A DNA stretch of 64,000 nt from Adenophora triphylla var. japonica (GCA_022495995.1 JAFEMH010002077.1:124001-188000); one strand, 5' to 3'; numbered from the stretch's first letter, positions 1 through 9,916 are shown. Translations and numbers: made by a program. Notes: a model not told the origin generated them from the sequence alone.

Positions 1-221
1 CTGACTAGTGTCCAGAACTGTGGTCACGTCCAAATCTCCGAATGGCGGAAACACTTGGATGATGTTGACGAAGGAAGTCGGACTGGGACATTCCATGCGG
101 CCTTCCTTGATCTCGGTTACCAAGAAATTCACCTATATCTGCTTGATCGAACACACGGGAGTGTTGAATTCTGCAATGTTGACAGTCTCGTGATCTCGCT
201 CGATCGCCAAGTCTATCAGAG

Positions 222-1850
222 CTAGCAGTCTGCTGGCGAGATGTCTGAATCCGTGACCGTGACGACTGGGAGCAGAATCGAACTGGAGCATGTTGATGCT
301 GAGGTGGTCATTTCCCACATTGGAAGCTGACTCTGTCTTGCGGGGAAGACCTTTACAGATGTTTTCGGGGTGGCTGCCAGAAGCGTTCCGAGGTTGATCT
401 GATTCGTGACAGGGTGAGAAACTTGGTCTCCTTCGCTGTTGCCCTTGGCCTTGACGGCGCTTGAGGGTATAAGCTTAACTGATGGCACGGGCCGGTTGCC
501 ACTGGGGCTGGTACTCGGAAGTGATGATGAGCTTTGAGCTCGGTTAGCCAGGGCCTCGTTTACCATGAGCGAGCGATCGTCGAGGGTAACTTTGGCGTTG
601 CGTAATCCGACGATAAGGACCGGATCCTTGGTATCATCAGGATATCTGGAATAGATGATGTTGACGAAGTCGTCGTCAGTCACTTGATCAGAGGGGTTCT
701 TTGTCGTGTCAACCAGTTGCTTCCAATTGTCGGATAGCTGCCTGTACTGGACGTTGAGCTTGACAATTTCCATGGTATTGGAGCCCTTGTCATAGGTGAC
801 CTGATCGAAACGGGTGCCGTCCTCGAAACTGAGCATATGAATGCAGAGGTCTGCCCGCGGATCTGCCGCGTCCTCGACTCCGGAGAGTCCTGATTCGTCG
901 TCGTCTGACGGCTCAACCCAAACGTAGGGACGTATTGCATCCGGGTGCGTTGCTGGAGCTGCTAGGAAAACATCATGCCCTTCATTGGAGAAGAGGGGTG
1001 CAGCGGGTAGTTCATCATGGAGGACATCCCATACGACGTCCATGTATTCAAGACGAGTATGACGGTGCTTGTTGACCTTTATCACGAAGATCTCTTCTCC
1101 TGGCGGGGCCAGAGAGTTGGTTTGAAGAATGCTGACGAATCTCCGATTGGAGACAGGGGGTTTGCGTGCCCGCATCATGGCGATGCTCAGTGTTTCTTTC
1201 CAATCTGCCTCCAAATGTTGGAAACGACAGTTGAACTTGATGTATCGGACCGCTCTGTGGTCCGCCCGCTCGAGTACATTGACATAGTTAGCATCTCCCA
1301 CTCGAGGATTCTGATGAGATTTGCCCCGGTAGTCCCTTGGTTGATTTGAAGGAGGTAGCCCCGGTGCCTGACTGCGGGCACGCTTGGCTACTGTCTCGGC
1401 TTTGTTTCCTATGAGGAAACTGTCCCCTCTGATGACTTCAAGATCTCCCTGCCGGTTAATGAACTTGACGCATTGATGGAGAGTGGAGGCTATGGCTTTC
1501 ATGTGATGCAGCCAAGGGCATCCTAACAGAGTCGTGAATTCGGATGGAATGTCCATCACGTGGAATTTTGCTGGCACCATTTGGGTTTCGAACCAGAGCT
1601 CCAGAGTCACCGTCCCCAGGATGGGACGAGACGTGCTGTCGTAGGCCTTGATAGTCCGAGTAGACGGAATCAGATGGCTTTCGTTGATGCGCAGGGCTCG
1701 CATCATGCTGAGAGGGAGGACGTTAACGGCTGACCCGTTGTCTACCAATACTCCGGGGAGTGATATGGTGTTGAGCTTGAGAGTGATGTACAGAGCTTCG
1801 TTGTGCCCCGAGGCATCTCTTGGCAGGTCTTCGTCACAGAAAGTGATCAT
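222..1850 (-). CDS. Retrotransposon aspartic protease with a long repeated C-terminal tail (element A)
   Basis: Open frame of 542 residues. The retropepsin active site is LVDNGSAVNVLPL near residues 35-47 (catalytic Asp in D-N-G, where many Tat elements have D-G-G-S). It is followed by the family segment ELWFETQMVPAKFHVMDIP and a GCPWLH motif near 110. The enzyme would process the Gag-Pol polyprotein in the virus-like particle. After about residue 180 the tail holds at least two diverged copies of a module of about 110 residues (a hydrophobic N-terminal part with a W-K-x-L/T core, then F-V-x-I-L/I). A third, broken copy can be read across the stop toward position 1 (SFVNIIQVFPPFGD). The tail resembles no family I can name. 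The frame overlaps the end of gag by four bases. Confidence 0.75.
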   Translation of the reverse strand: MITFCDEDLPRDASGHNEALYITLKLNTISLPGVLVDNGSAVNVLPLSMMRALRINESHLIPSTRTIKAYDSTSRPILGTVTLELWFETQMVPAKFHVMDIPSEFTTLLGCPWLHHMKAIASTLHQCVKFINRQGDLEVIRGDSFLIGNKAETVAKRARSQAPGLPPSNQPRDYRGKSHQNPRVGDANYVNVLERADHRAVRYIKFNCRFQHLEADWKETLSIAMMRARKPPVSNRRFVSILQTNSLAPPGEEIFVIKVNKHRHTRLEYMDVVWDVLHDELPAAPLFSNEGHDVFLAAPATHPDAIRPYVWVEPSDDDESGLSGVEDAADPRADLCIHMLSFEDGTRFDQVTYDKGSNTMEIVKLNVQYRQLSDNWKQLVDTTKNPSDQVTDDDFVNIIYSRYPDDTKDPVLIVGLRNAKVTLDDRSLMVNEALANRAQSSSSLPSTSPSGNRPVPSVKLIPSSAVKAKGNSEGDQVSHPVTNQINLGTLLAATPKTSVKVFPARQSQLPMWEMTTSASTCSSSILLPVVTVTDSDISPADC

Positions 1851-4156
1851 ACTGCCATACAGTCGGGAATCGTAGATCTGGTCTCTATCCGGAGAAGGAG
1901 AGTCATCAAGCCATCCGTTTCCTGTCTTCCTCTCGCGAGGTAAAGCCTTTGCTGGAGCCTCGAGATTGTGTTGAGGCCGCCAGGCGGTTGCCGCCCTTGG
2001 TTAGCACGTTGATCGAGTGCGAGTGCCAAGCCGACTTTGAACTTCCTTTGCCGGTCCGGCTCGGAAAGCCGGACAAATTGAATCTTAGCCGATCCCGCGG
2101 GGTTAGGCTTCGACCGCGCAAGATTACCAAGATCCGAGGTATTCCGGTGTCCCAAAGTCTCGAACTCGTTGTCGCCAGGACTTTTCGGCTTTCCCACCCC
2201 CGTTTGCTCTAAAGCCGCATGGCCCGGAGGAAGTGGAGGACCGGGCCGGAGTAGAGTACGAGTAGTCGAACATCCCGGATGGCTCTCCGAGCGTACCCAC
2301 ACCGGTGTCTCCAGCCGTATCTTTCTCTCGCCGTTGGAGAGGACTTCTTCTTCTCGCTTTCCTGAGGATTGCTCCGACCGTGTCTTGGGACTCGTACTCC
2401 AGCAAAGCGGAGCGCCGCAAACATCGTAACTAATGTGGACATTTGATGAGGACCCGGCTGGAAGAGGCGGAGGAACTGGCTCTGCGGCAATCTTCTTGGG
2501 CACCCATTCAATGGAATTCACACTGTTATTGTTGTTCGGAAAAGGGTTTCCGACTGTATTGGGCCCACGAGGGCGCTCCAACTTTCCTTCCTCTATCAAG
2601 TTCTGGATTTCGTATCGTAACCCACGCAGTTGTCGGTGGTATGGCCGTGATATGCGATGGAAGGCGCAAGATTTGCTCTTGTCGCCGTTGACTACGGGAT
2701 TCTTGGGTTTGTAATTTGGAACGGGTTTAAGGAGACCTTCCTTGATTAACCCTTCCAGCATCTTGCTCAGTGGCATGTCCAACTTGTCGAAGTGCACGGC
2801 AGACTGCTTCGAAGTGGAGTTTTACTTTGTGGGACTGGGTTTCTGTTGCCCGACGGCTGTCCCTGATGGATGTAGTTGACAGACGTATCTTTCCCTTTGT
2901 CGGGGGCCGGTGCGGGATTGAATGCAACTGCTGATCGGTATTTGTATGGCTGTGCAGTAGCCAACTTTTCCTTGAGATCCTTCTCGAACTGTGAGCCGGC
3001 ATTGACCATGGCCCGAAGATCTGGGAAGAAATGATGACTGATGAGAGTTCTGATGGACGGTCTTAAGCAGGACTTGAAGATCCGCATCTGTTCATCCTTG
3101 GAGAGTGGCTCCATAATCTCGGAGAGTTTCCAACTCCACCTCTTGTAGAATTCTCCGACGCTTTCATCTGCCTTCTGCTCGGTGGTAATTAAGTCCTCAC
3201 GACTTGTTTCTCACTCTAAGTTGGATCGGTACCGTTCCAGGAAGATGTTACTGATCTGATCCCAGGTGTGGCGATCCGCAGGCTTGACCCTTAGAAACCA
3301 TCGTAACGCTGAACTTTTGAGCGTATGCTGGAAGTGGTCGGCCATTTGCTGGAGGGTTGCTCCTTTCGCTCTCATACCGAGAACGTAGGTGTCAACATGC
3401 GTTTGAGGACATTCGGTTCCGTCGAATCGGTCCATCTCCGACATTCTGAATTTGGCAGGGAGAGGCGTGACCATTCCCGGATCTGTGGATTTAAGCGTTT
3501 CCTTCTTTGAGCTGCTCATGGTGGCTTTCAGGTCTTTCATCTGTTCGACCATCCAGGCTATGGTTGGGTCCAGTGGTGGACTGTGAGGCTCGGCACCGGG
3601 TGCTACCACGTGAGCGGTAGTGATTGGAGGTGGAAGGCTTGATATATGTGGATATATGGGGACCTTTTCTGAACTGTATCGGGGTTTGTCCCCGGTGTTT
3701 TGGGATTCGTGAATAGGCAATGGGATGAACCCAGGAGGGTATTGAAGGATATTAGCATATGTCTGAGATGGTCCAGCGGTGCACTGGTGGTATTGAGTGA
3801 TAGGAGTAGCACTGGCTTGGCCAAATATGACAGGGTTGCCCTGAGAGGTGGCAACGTGGAGCCTGGGTCGGCTGTTTCCTTGGTTCGAAGGCATCCCGTA
3901 AGTTGGCGGGGGAGGAACCTGGTTGAAGGTTTGAGGAACTAGTTTCGGGGAATCGTCATCCTCGACTGTGACAAAAGTACCGTCCGACGGGGATAGCCGC
4001 TATACCTCGCTCATTCGTAAGCCGTACCACGAAATTCTGCTGATCTTCTTTCTGCCTCTTGTGAACCTCACAAGCCCGGATGGCTTCTTCCAATGTCATA
4101 TCTGTTACCGGAGGCAGGGGTCCTTCCCCGTCACGATTTCTCGATGAGCTAGACAT
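1847..4156 (-). pseudogene. gag of element A, broken by frameshifts and one stop
   Basis: Gag is the structural protein of the retroelement particle. The N-terminus begins MSSSSRNRDGEG at 4156 and shifts frame near 3980 into TFVTVEDDDSPK. A Pro/Gln-rich stretch leads to WMVEQMKDLKAT and the conserved gag core (FRMSEMDRFDGTE, then ALRWFLRVKP) at about 3560-3220. An in-frame TGA lies at 3211-3213; the same frame continues with EDLITTEQKADESVGEFYKRW. Another shift lies near 2800. The zinc knuckle near 2620-2680 is split between frames: CAFH in one and GHTTDNC in the next. Length and order fit Tat gag. At least three frameshifts and one stop mean no full protein. Confidence 0.8.
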
Positions 4157-4464
4157 GTCGGAAATTCTGGCTGAGGGAACTGAGGGAACCGAAGAACTGT
4201 CTGACGCTGCCGTTATGGTGATTCTGGCGAGGCGCTGACCCAGAAATCTGAACCACTTTCTGCTCGCTGCAGGGAACGAAAGGAAGGGTTTAGGCTTCGG
4301 AAAGGGGTATTTGGCTCAAGGTTTCGGGCTCGTGCAATGTGCAGTTACCGATTAATGTTTACTTAAAGCGCGTTTTCTCAGAGTCCTAATCGGTTGGAAA
4401 AGAGCGTGTCTTCTTTTTTCGCAACTAATTCTAGAGCTCTAATCAGTGGATCTCGTCACTACTC

Positions 4465-4534
4465 TTATAAGCCCCTCGTTTCCATTTGTAGATCATCTTT
4501 CTCGGGACGGACTATCCCAAGCGAGGTCCTATAA
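4465..4534 (-). promoter_or_regulatory. Conserved leader stem-loop (element A copy)
   Basis: Sense-strand arms TTATAGGACCTCG and CGAGGGGCTTATAA enclose a loop of 43 bases, 70 bases in all. Elements B and E have the same arms at the same spacing, except that their outermost pair is C-G where A has T-A. It lies upstream of gag, so packaging, dimerisation or translation control are possible roles; that is inference. Confidence 0.55.
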
Positions 4535-5096
4535 GGCAAGCGAGTTCCATCGACAAAGGAAAAAGTGAACTTAAGGCTAGCTGATCACGCAAACTTCCAA
4601 CGTATGTGACGCACGGGCCACAGTCGAAGTCAACGTCCTTAAGTTAAGGCGGGGATCGTGCCAAAATTTCGGCATGACCTCTCCTGACTCGCTTGTGCGA
4701 GGGACCTTAGCTTTTGGCGTTGGCCAAGTTGTGGCTGGCACGATGCATACGGCGAGGTTTGGTGACACGGTGTCACATTGAACCTTTGGGTATATTTTTC
4801 GGCAGAGCTCCGCGTCAAAGTCAAGGCTAAAAAGCTCAAGATTTCGGGTCGGGAACGACCTTCGGCCTCAATCTCTCGAGCTTGACTCGTGGCGGGACCC
4901 GGCGTAAAAAACAGACACTTAGGCTTTATGACACGAGCTAAGCCAAAAACCAACCGGGGTCTTGGACAAAGTGTGACACAAAGAGTGCATGGCTTACACG
5001 GGCTAGGATGGGCTATTTGGGACGGCCCCGTGCGCCCCCGAAAGGTGTCTGGCAGACCAATCGGGGTGCAACTGATAAGGCCATCCCGGGTTACGG

Positions 5097-5190
5097 GTTG
5101 TAGTGTGCAGTGTACCGAGGCAGCAAGTGCACGTGAAGTGCGGTGTACCAAGGCAGCAAGTGCGAGTAGTGTGCGGTCACTAAAATTCTT
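5097..5190 (-). repeat. Short tandem repeat in leader of element A
   Basis: About three copies of a unit of 31-34 bp built on AGTGTGCGGTGTACC and GAGGCAGCAAGTGC (plus strand). The same repeat is in the leader of B (22680-22797), and a scrambled version (CACACTACG units) is in E near 61925-61970. No coding capacity. Confidence 0.65.
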
Positions 5191-5454
5191 TCTTCTGAGT
5201 AAAACAGAGATTTTTCAGAATGTGTCTTAAAGTGTTATGATACGCAGTTCAATAGACAACAATGAAAATCGAACATGAATGGGGATGCACAAACATGGTA
5301 TGATTTTGAAAAGTTGACAATGTAATGCCTTTGAAAAAACCGTTCGAGGTTTAAAGTAACACACGCACACGAAAAACGAGGAAGGGTAAACGAAAGTTTG
5401 ACCCACGGAAGGCTTTTTAGAAAACAACGGTAGTTTTGAAAAAAAGTATCCATT

Positions 5455-5472
5455 TCCCCAGCGGAGTTGCCA
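5455..5472 (-). other. Primer-binding site, element A
   Basis: Minus strand TGGCAACTCCGCTGGGGA, two bases inside the LTR end (5475). The base A in place of G at the fifth position distinguishes it from the sites in B, D and E. It would pair with the 3' end of the priming tRNA (tRNA-Arg in published Ogre elements). Confidence 0.75.
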
Positions 5473-5730
5473 ATTGAAATTACCCGGATTCGCGCGAGCG
5501 AAGCGGTTGTCTTTCGCGGGGTGTTGGTGTCTGAGACCTCGCTTCATGGGAAGGAAAATGAGGAGTCGCCACGCGGTTTTTGTATTTTGAGCCCAAAACG
5601 TTGAGAAACGACTTTAGTGAAAAGGTGTCATTTTTATTGGTAGCAAAAACTTAGGAAAAGGCTTTAAAAGCAGGGGTCATTTTTATTGGTAGCAAAAACG
5701 AGTAAAAAGCTTTGAGTATCAGAGATTGTT

Positions 5731-5816
5731 AGGTTCGGAGGTCACGTTACATTTCGGGAAGAGTATTACGAGATCACCCGAAATGCCTCGTATGACGAGT
5801 CTTTCTACCTTTCTCG
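5731..5816 (-). promoter_or_regulatory. Paired LTR hairpins (element A copy)
   Basis: On the minus strand the first hairpin is CTCGT-CAT-ACGAG. The second has arms CATTTCGGG and CCCGAAATG around a loop beginning TGA and ending CTT, and an outer G.U pair. The block ends in GACCTCCGAACC. A CA-rich tract precedes it by about 25 bases, as in the other Tat LTRs here. The second stem differs in sequence from B, D and E yet still pairs. Confidence 0.65.
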
Positions 5817-5849
5817 AAAAACGTGTGCGTGTGTGTATGTGTTTTGAAA

Positions 5850-6290
5850 TGGGGGCTTGAATGACAAGCTTAATCTTGGTTTGAATGTAAAACGTTGATT
5901 AGGTGACTTTGTTTGAAAAGACGAGCGCTTGAATGACAAACGTCGGTTTTGAGTTTGAAATGAGCGTTTGCGTGGCAAACGTCGATCTTGAGCTTTTTGA
6001 AATGAGCGTTTGCGTGGCAAACGTCGATTTTGAGCTTTTTGAAAGGGAGTTCGAAGGACGAACTCCGGTTTTGAACCGGGCGAGTCATTGTTAACGATTT
6101 TTACGGGAAAAAGCGTATTAAATGATTTTGAGTGTCAAATGGCGGCTTTTAGTTTGAAGATGAGCGTTTGGATGCCAAACGTCATTTTGCGCGTTTTGAA
6201 AGAGAGTTCGAAGGACGAACTCCGGTTTTGAATCGGGCATTACATTGTTAACGATTTTTACGGGAAAAAACGTATTAAATGATTTTGCGA
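5850..6290. repeat. Tandem repeats in LTR fragment of element A
   Basis: Units around GAGCGTTTGCGTGGCAAACG recur about every 42 bp near 5900-6040. A larger block containing GAGTTCGAAGGACGAACTCC and TTAACGATTTTTACGGG is duplicated about 157 bp apart (6045 and 6202). Related copies also occur at 6160-6180. No coding. Confidence 0.7.
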
Positions 6291-6524
6291 TCAACGAATC
6301 GGGTTGCGATTCTGAAATCACCCGGATCCGAGAGGCAGCGCGTTCACGCCCCGGCATCTGGCATTTCCTCCCGCTGCAGCCGGGTTTTTTCCGAGTTGGA
6401 GGTGTCTCGCCGTTTGTTTTCGCATTTGTAGAGTCGCCAAGCCGTTTTTATTAAGCCCAAAACATTGAAAAAGGGCATCAGTTTAAAGATAATTTTAAAC
6501 TGTTTTTGTGTGATGAGATTTTGA

Positions 6525-6610
6525 GTTCGGAGGTCAGATGACTCCTCGGGAAGAGAATATTAGAATATTAGAGCTCACCCGAGTCGCCTCGTAAAACGAG
6601 TCTTTCGGAT
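6525..6610 (-). promoter_or_regulatory. Paired LTR hairpins (element B, 3' LTR)
   Basis: Minus strand: CTCGT-TTT-ACGAG, then CTCGGG pairing with CCCGAG, extended by outer pairs across a three-base bulge, with an AT-rich loop longer than in A, D and E. The stem is less perfect than in the other elements, but the order, the flanking GAAAGACTCG and the closing GACCTCCGAAC are conserved. Confidence 0.55.
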
Positions 6611-7270
6611 ACCCCTAATATCCTTTAAATGTTGTGTGTGTGTGTGTGTGCTTTTAAAAATGCATGCTATGTCGGATGTCTACATTGTACACTACGTATT
6701 GAAATGTATTGAAATAGTAATGGAAGGAAGCCTTACCAATGTTGGTTCGTGTCTGTCTTCCGCTGAGGAATAGTATTTGAGGTCGGAGTAGCGTTCCGGT
6801 ATGAATCTGGATTGCTTCGGGAGGGACCGGTTGTCTGCGGACAGAGTTTCGGCGTGAGTTGAGGTTGCAGGCTGCGTTCGGGCAGAGGTTCGGCGTGCGT
6901 GGGGATCGTCGGGATCACTCGGGCAGAGGTTCGGCGTGCGTGGGGATCGCAGGGATCACTCGGGCAGAGGTTCGGCGTGGTTTGGGATCGCCGGTTTGAC
7001 TCGGAAAGAGCCGGGACGCCGTGGAAAGACCAGGCAAGGCCTCGGAGTACCACGAGGGGCCTCGTAGTACCTCGAGAGTGCCTCGAGGCAGCGCAGGAGC
7101 GTCGCGGGAGTGCTCGGGGAGGCTTCGGAGCACCACAAGGGAGCTCGGAAGGCCTCGGAAGGATCCGAAAGGGGCCGGGAGTGCCTCGAGAGGACTTAGA
7201 GGGGAAGCCAGAAGGCCTAGGGAGGAAGAGAGAAGTGGAAGGTGTGTGAAAATGAGGAGGGGGAGCCCTC

Positions 7271-7278
7271 TATTTATA
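7271..7278 (-). promoter_or_regulatory. LTR TATA box, element B 3' LTR
   Basis: Minus strand TATAAATA in the context CACTATAAATAGAGGG, an excellent plant TATA box. Transcription would start about 30 bp further on, near 7240. Because B's 3' LTR abuts the promoterless LTR fragment of A in the same orientation, this promoter could in principle read into A's leader and gag. Confidence 0.75.
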
Positions 7279-7299
7279 GTGCCAGATTTGGTGCAAGAA

Positions 7300-7551
7300 G
7301 GTCCGTACGGACCTCCCTGGTAATCCAGACTTTTGGTTTTCCTCGATTTGAGGGAATCTGTGATGATGGTGAATATTCTGCAATTATGATGTTCCCTGTG
7401 CAATAAGGTCCGTACGGACCAAGTTGACATGCAAAGAGGTCCGTACGGACCAACTCTGCAGGAGGGTAATCATTTTTCCCGGGATTTGAGGGAATATTGT
7501 GGACTTTAAGAGGATTCAGTAATTATTAAATCAAAGAGGTCCGTATGGACC
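7300..7551. promoter_or_regulatory. Four palindromes GGTCCGTACGGACC in U3 of element B 3' LTR
   Basis: Perfect 14-bp palindromes at 7300-7313, 7407-7420 and 7438-7451, and one with a single change at 7538-7551 (GGTCCGTATGGACC). The first ends 21 bp from the TATA box; the second and third start 31 bp apart. They look like binding sites for a dimeric factor in the LTR enhancer. The same palindrome precedes both antisense genes of this element. Confidence 0.7.
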
Positions 7552-7746
7552 ATGTGTGCTTTTCCAATTTCCTGAAAATTCCCAAAAGGTCCTTTTGTCC
7601 CTTTTTATCCCAGGAAGGCCCCTCCCTTGGTTTGGCTGGGGGTTTTGAGAGGGTTTTGAGTGCCAGGGGTCGTCGAGACTGCGTTGATGAGTCTGCGGTG
7701 CTTCCCGTGTGCTTGAAAGGGGGTGATCCAGATTGGGGTACTTACA

Positions 7747-8335
7747 GAAGCCCCTCGACGACGTCACTTATGAAAGAAGTGGGGTCGCCGATAAGATAAG
7801 GGTCCTAATCTGGATCGCGTGGCCGGGAGATAAAGTGACCGGGAGGTCAGGGTGAGGACGTGGTGGTGTCCTATTGTGTGACCGTTTAGGCCGCAGGCTG
7901 GACCCTGTGATAGGATTCCTACGTATCCCTGGCGGGAATCAAGCCTGGTCGTAGTTCGGGTGTGGGGTGAGTGTTTTGTGAATGCGGGCGTGGTGGTGCC
8001 CTGAAGTGTTGTGTGACCGCCGAGGTCAGTTGTGAGGACGTGGTGGTGTCCTGGGTGACCGCATAGGTCGATGGCTAAACCCTGTGATAGAATTCCTACG
8101 TATCCCTGGCGGGAATCAAGCCTGGTCGTAGTTCAGAGGTCGCGAAATTGTGAGTGCGGGCGTGGTGGTGCCCTGAAGTGTTGTGCGACCGCCGAGGTCA
8201 GTGATAAGGACGGGGTGGTGTCCTAAGATGTGGTGACCGCCGAGGTCAATTGTGAGGACGTGGTGGTGTCCTGGGATGGAAATTTTACGATTTTCCTAAT
8301 CGGGTGGTTTAAGGCCTTCCGGGCCGGGGATAGTG
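7747..8335 (-). other. 3' untranslated region of element B with CTACG...CGTAG motifs
   Basis: Non-coding, with imperfect repeats of GACCGCCGAGGTCA and GAGGACGTGGTGGTGTCCT. It contains two copies of a motif of about 39 bp (7918-7956 and 8095-8133) that begins CCTACGTATCCC and ends CGTAGTT. The outer CTACG/CGTAG and inner TCCC/GGGA segments can pair. Related motifs lie at 15538 in B and at 35223 and 36382 in D. Confidence 0.6.
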
Positions 8336-8667
8336 TGAGGACTTGAATCGTCTTCTGAATGTGGTTGCGCCACGCGTGAGGACTTTGAATCGTCTTCTGG
8401 CGGCGGTGGGTGCCACGCGGGAGGACTTTGAATCGTCTTCTGGCGGCGGTTGGTGCCACGCCGGAGGACTTTGAATCGTCTTCTGGCGGCGGTTGGTGCC
8501 ACGCCGGAGGACTTTGAATCGTCTTCTGGCGGCGGTTGGTGCCACGCGGGAGGACTTTGAATCGTCTTCTGGCGGCGGTTGGTGCCACGCGGGAGGACTT
8601 TGAATCGTCTTCTGGCGGCGGTTGGTGCCACGCGGGAGGACTTTGAATCGTCTTCTGGCGGCGGTTG
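8336..8667. repeat. 43-bp tandem repeat in element B
   Basis: About eight head-to-tail copies of a 43-bp unit containing GAGGACTTTGAATCGTC, TTCTGGCGGCGG and TTGGTGCCACGC. Units begin at 8378, 8421, 8464 and so on. Since 43 is not a multiple of three, overlapping open frames arise in all minus frames; I treat them as repeat artefacts, not genes. Confidence 0.9.
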
Positions 8668-8719
8668 TGGAGGCATGACTGCCTTGAGCTTTGATTGCGA
8701 GAGGCCTAGCTGCCTCGTG

Positions 8720-9612
8720 CTTCGTCAGTTTGATGGCCGGTGCTTGCGTTGCCGTTGGAGTGGGCGAGGATGATGGCCGGTGATTGCTTCACCATTTGCC
8801 ATTTTGGAGGCGTTTCGTGCCTTGGGATTTGTACTCGGAGGTGTTGGCTCCTTCTTGCGCTTGTTTTGCCGTTGAGTGGGCGAAGTTCGGGCTTACATTG
8901 ACGGCCGATGCTGGGGATATGCAGTCTTGTACGACTTCCCTTTGACTTGTTGGGGAGGAGCTCGGGCTTACTTTGATGGCCGATGTTTGAATTGCTGGAG
9001 ATGCGTGACCTTGTAGGGGCCTTTTCTGCTGAGAAGGTGACTTCGGACCTGTTTTGAGGGCCGGTGCTTGAGTTGCCATTGAGCATTTTGGAGGCGTCTC
9101 GTGCCTTGGTATTCGTGCTGGGAGGTGTTGGCTCCTTCTTGAATTGCCGTTGAGTGGGCGAGGTTCGGGCTTACACTGACTGCCGGTGCTTGAATTGCCG
9201 TTGGAGTGGGCGAAGTTCGGGCTTACACTGACTGCCGGTGGTTGAATTGCCGTTGAAGTGGGCGAAGTCCGGGCTTACATTGATTGCCGGTGCTTGCGTT
9301 GCCATTGGAGTGGACGAGGTTCGGTCTTATACTGACGGCCGGCGGTTGAATTGCCGTTGGAGTGGGCGAGGTTCGGGCTTACGTTGACGGCCGGTTCTTG
9401 AATTGCCGTTGAGTGGGCGAAGTCCGGGCTTACGTTGACGGCCGGTTCTTGAATTGCCGTTGGAGTGGGCGAGGTTCGGGCTTACACTGACTGCCGGTGG
9501 TTGAATTGCCGTTGGAGTGGGCGAGGTTCGGGCTTACACTGACTGCCGGTGGTTGAATTGCCGTTGGAGTGGGCGAGGTTCGGGCTTACACTGACTGCCG
9601 GTTCTTGAATTG
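8720..9612. repeat. 52-bp tandem repeat in element B
   Basis: Around a dozen imperfect copies of a unit containing TTGAATTGCCGTTGGAGTGG, GCGAGGTTCGGGCTTAC and ACTGACTGCCGG. The last copies (for example starts at 9491 and 9543) are nearly identical and exactly 52 bp apart. The first copies (8720-9130) are more diverged and longer. It lies between the 43-bp array and the promoter region of the antisense gene. Confidence 0.85.
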
Positions 9613-9719
9613 AAGGGTTAGGGACCATTCTGCACTTGGATTTGCTGAAAAAGGCCTTAGGACAGCCAGGGGCAAAGATTATAAGGGCAGGAAAGTAATT
9701 TGGCCCTCCCTTGCAAGAA

Positions 9720-9764
9720 GGTCCGTACGGACCAACCTGGGATGCAAAGAGGTCCGTACGGACC
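9720..9764 (+). promoter_or_regulatory. Palindrome pair upstream of antisense gene 1 (element B)
   Basis: Two perfect copies of GGTCCGTACGGACC at 9720-9733 and 9751-9764, starts 31 bp apart, exactly the spacing of the pair in both LTRs (7407/7438 and 24120/24151). Flanks are also shared with the LTR: TTGCAAGAA before the first copy and ATGCAAAGA before the second. A weak TATA-like TTAAAAAG follows at 9801-9808, and the gene's ATG is at 9917. Confidence 0.65.
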
Positions 9765-9916
9765 ACTTTGATTTTTTACAGTTCCCAGGTTTTGACCGGG
9801 TTAAAAAGCCGAGCCCTTCCCCATTCCTTCTTCTTCAGTGCGTGAAACCGAGAGAGAGGGAGAGAAAACCTCCATTGTTAACCAAAATCCTCCATTTTTG
9901 CTTTGAATTGCTTGCC

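Larger units (their letters stand above)
4157..5454 (-). other. Untranslated leader of element A
   Basis: About 1.3 kb between gag and the primer-binding site with no credible ORF. It contains the stem-loop shared with B and E (4465-4534) and a short tandem repeat near the primer site. It also has a GAAAGTTTGACCC block at 5391-5403 that recurs beside the primer sites of B and D. Long leaders of this kind are usual in Tat elements. Confidence 0.65.
1..6312 (-). mobile_element. Element A: 5' portion of a Tat/Ogre-like Ty3 retrotransposon
   Basis: Read on the minus strand the order is truncated 5' LTR (6312 to 5475), primer-binding site (5472-5455), long leader, gag, and protease, then the window ends before any RT. 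The primer-binding site starts TGGCAACTCCGCTGGGGA, one base from the version in elements B, D and E; this type is described for Tat/Ogre elements and attributed to tRNA-Arg. The U3 part of the LTR, with the promoter, is missing. It has been replaced by the 3' LTR of element B, which lies directly upstream in the direction of transcription. Family assignment rests on the primer site, the protease and the shared leader; RT cannot be examined. Confidence 0.85.
5475..6312 (-). repeat. Truncated 5' LTR of element A (3' part only)
   Basis: The inner end (plus strand TGAAATTACCCGG) matches the LTR ends of element B. The fragment holds an internal copy of the primer-site sequence (5562-5571), the paired hairpins (5731-5812) and tandem repeats. 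After 838 bp it stops abruptly at the outer end of B's 3' LTR. No TATA box or U3 remains. Confidence 0.75.
6313..7746 (-). repeat. 3' LTR of element B
   Basis: 1434 bp, paired with 23041-24459 (1419 bp). In minus-strand order it holds U3 with four palindromes, a TATA box at 7271-7278, a long R/U5 region with a (CA)n tract at about 6635-6652, the paired hairpins, and an internal primer-site-like copy at 6431-6439. The two LTRs differ at scattered positions of a few percent by eye, so the insertion is not very recent. The polypurine tract on the inner side is minus-strand CGAGGGGCTTC at 7747-7757. Confidence 0.88.

Noticed and set aside
7247..7430. Plus and minus ORFs across B's LTRs (for example 6899-7249, 23381-24143)
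   Set aside because: They follow the GC-rich LTR region and contain the promoter; both LTR copies show different frames.
8223..8676. Overlapping open frames encoding PPEDDSKSS / RRFKVLPRG repeats
   Set aside because: They arise in all minus frames from the 43-bp tandem repeat (not a multiple of three); no domain, no start context.
8336..9612. Direct repeats that could suggest a CRISPR array
   Set aside because: Head-to-tail arrays without unique spacers in a plant retrotransposon context.
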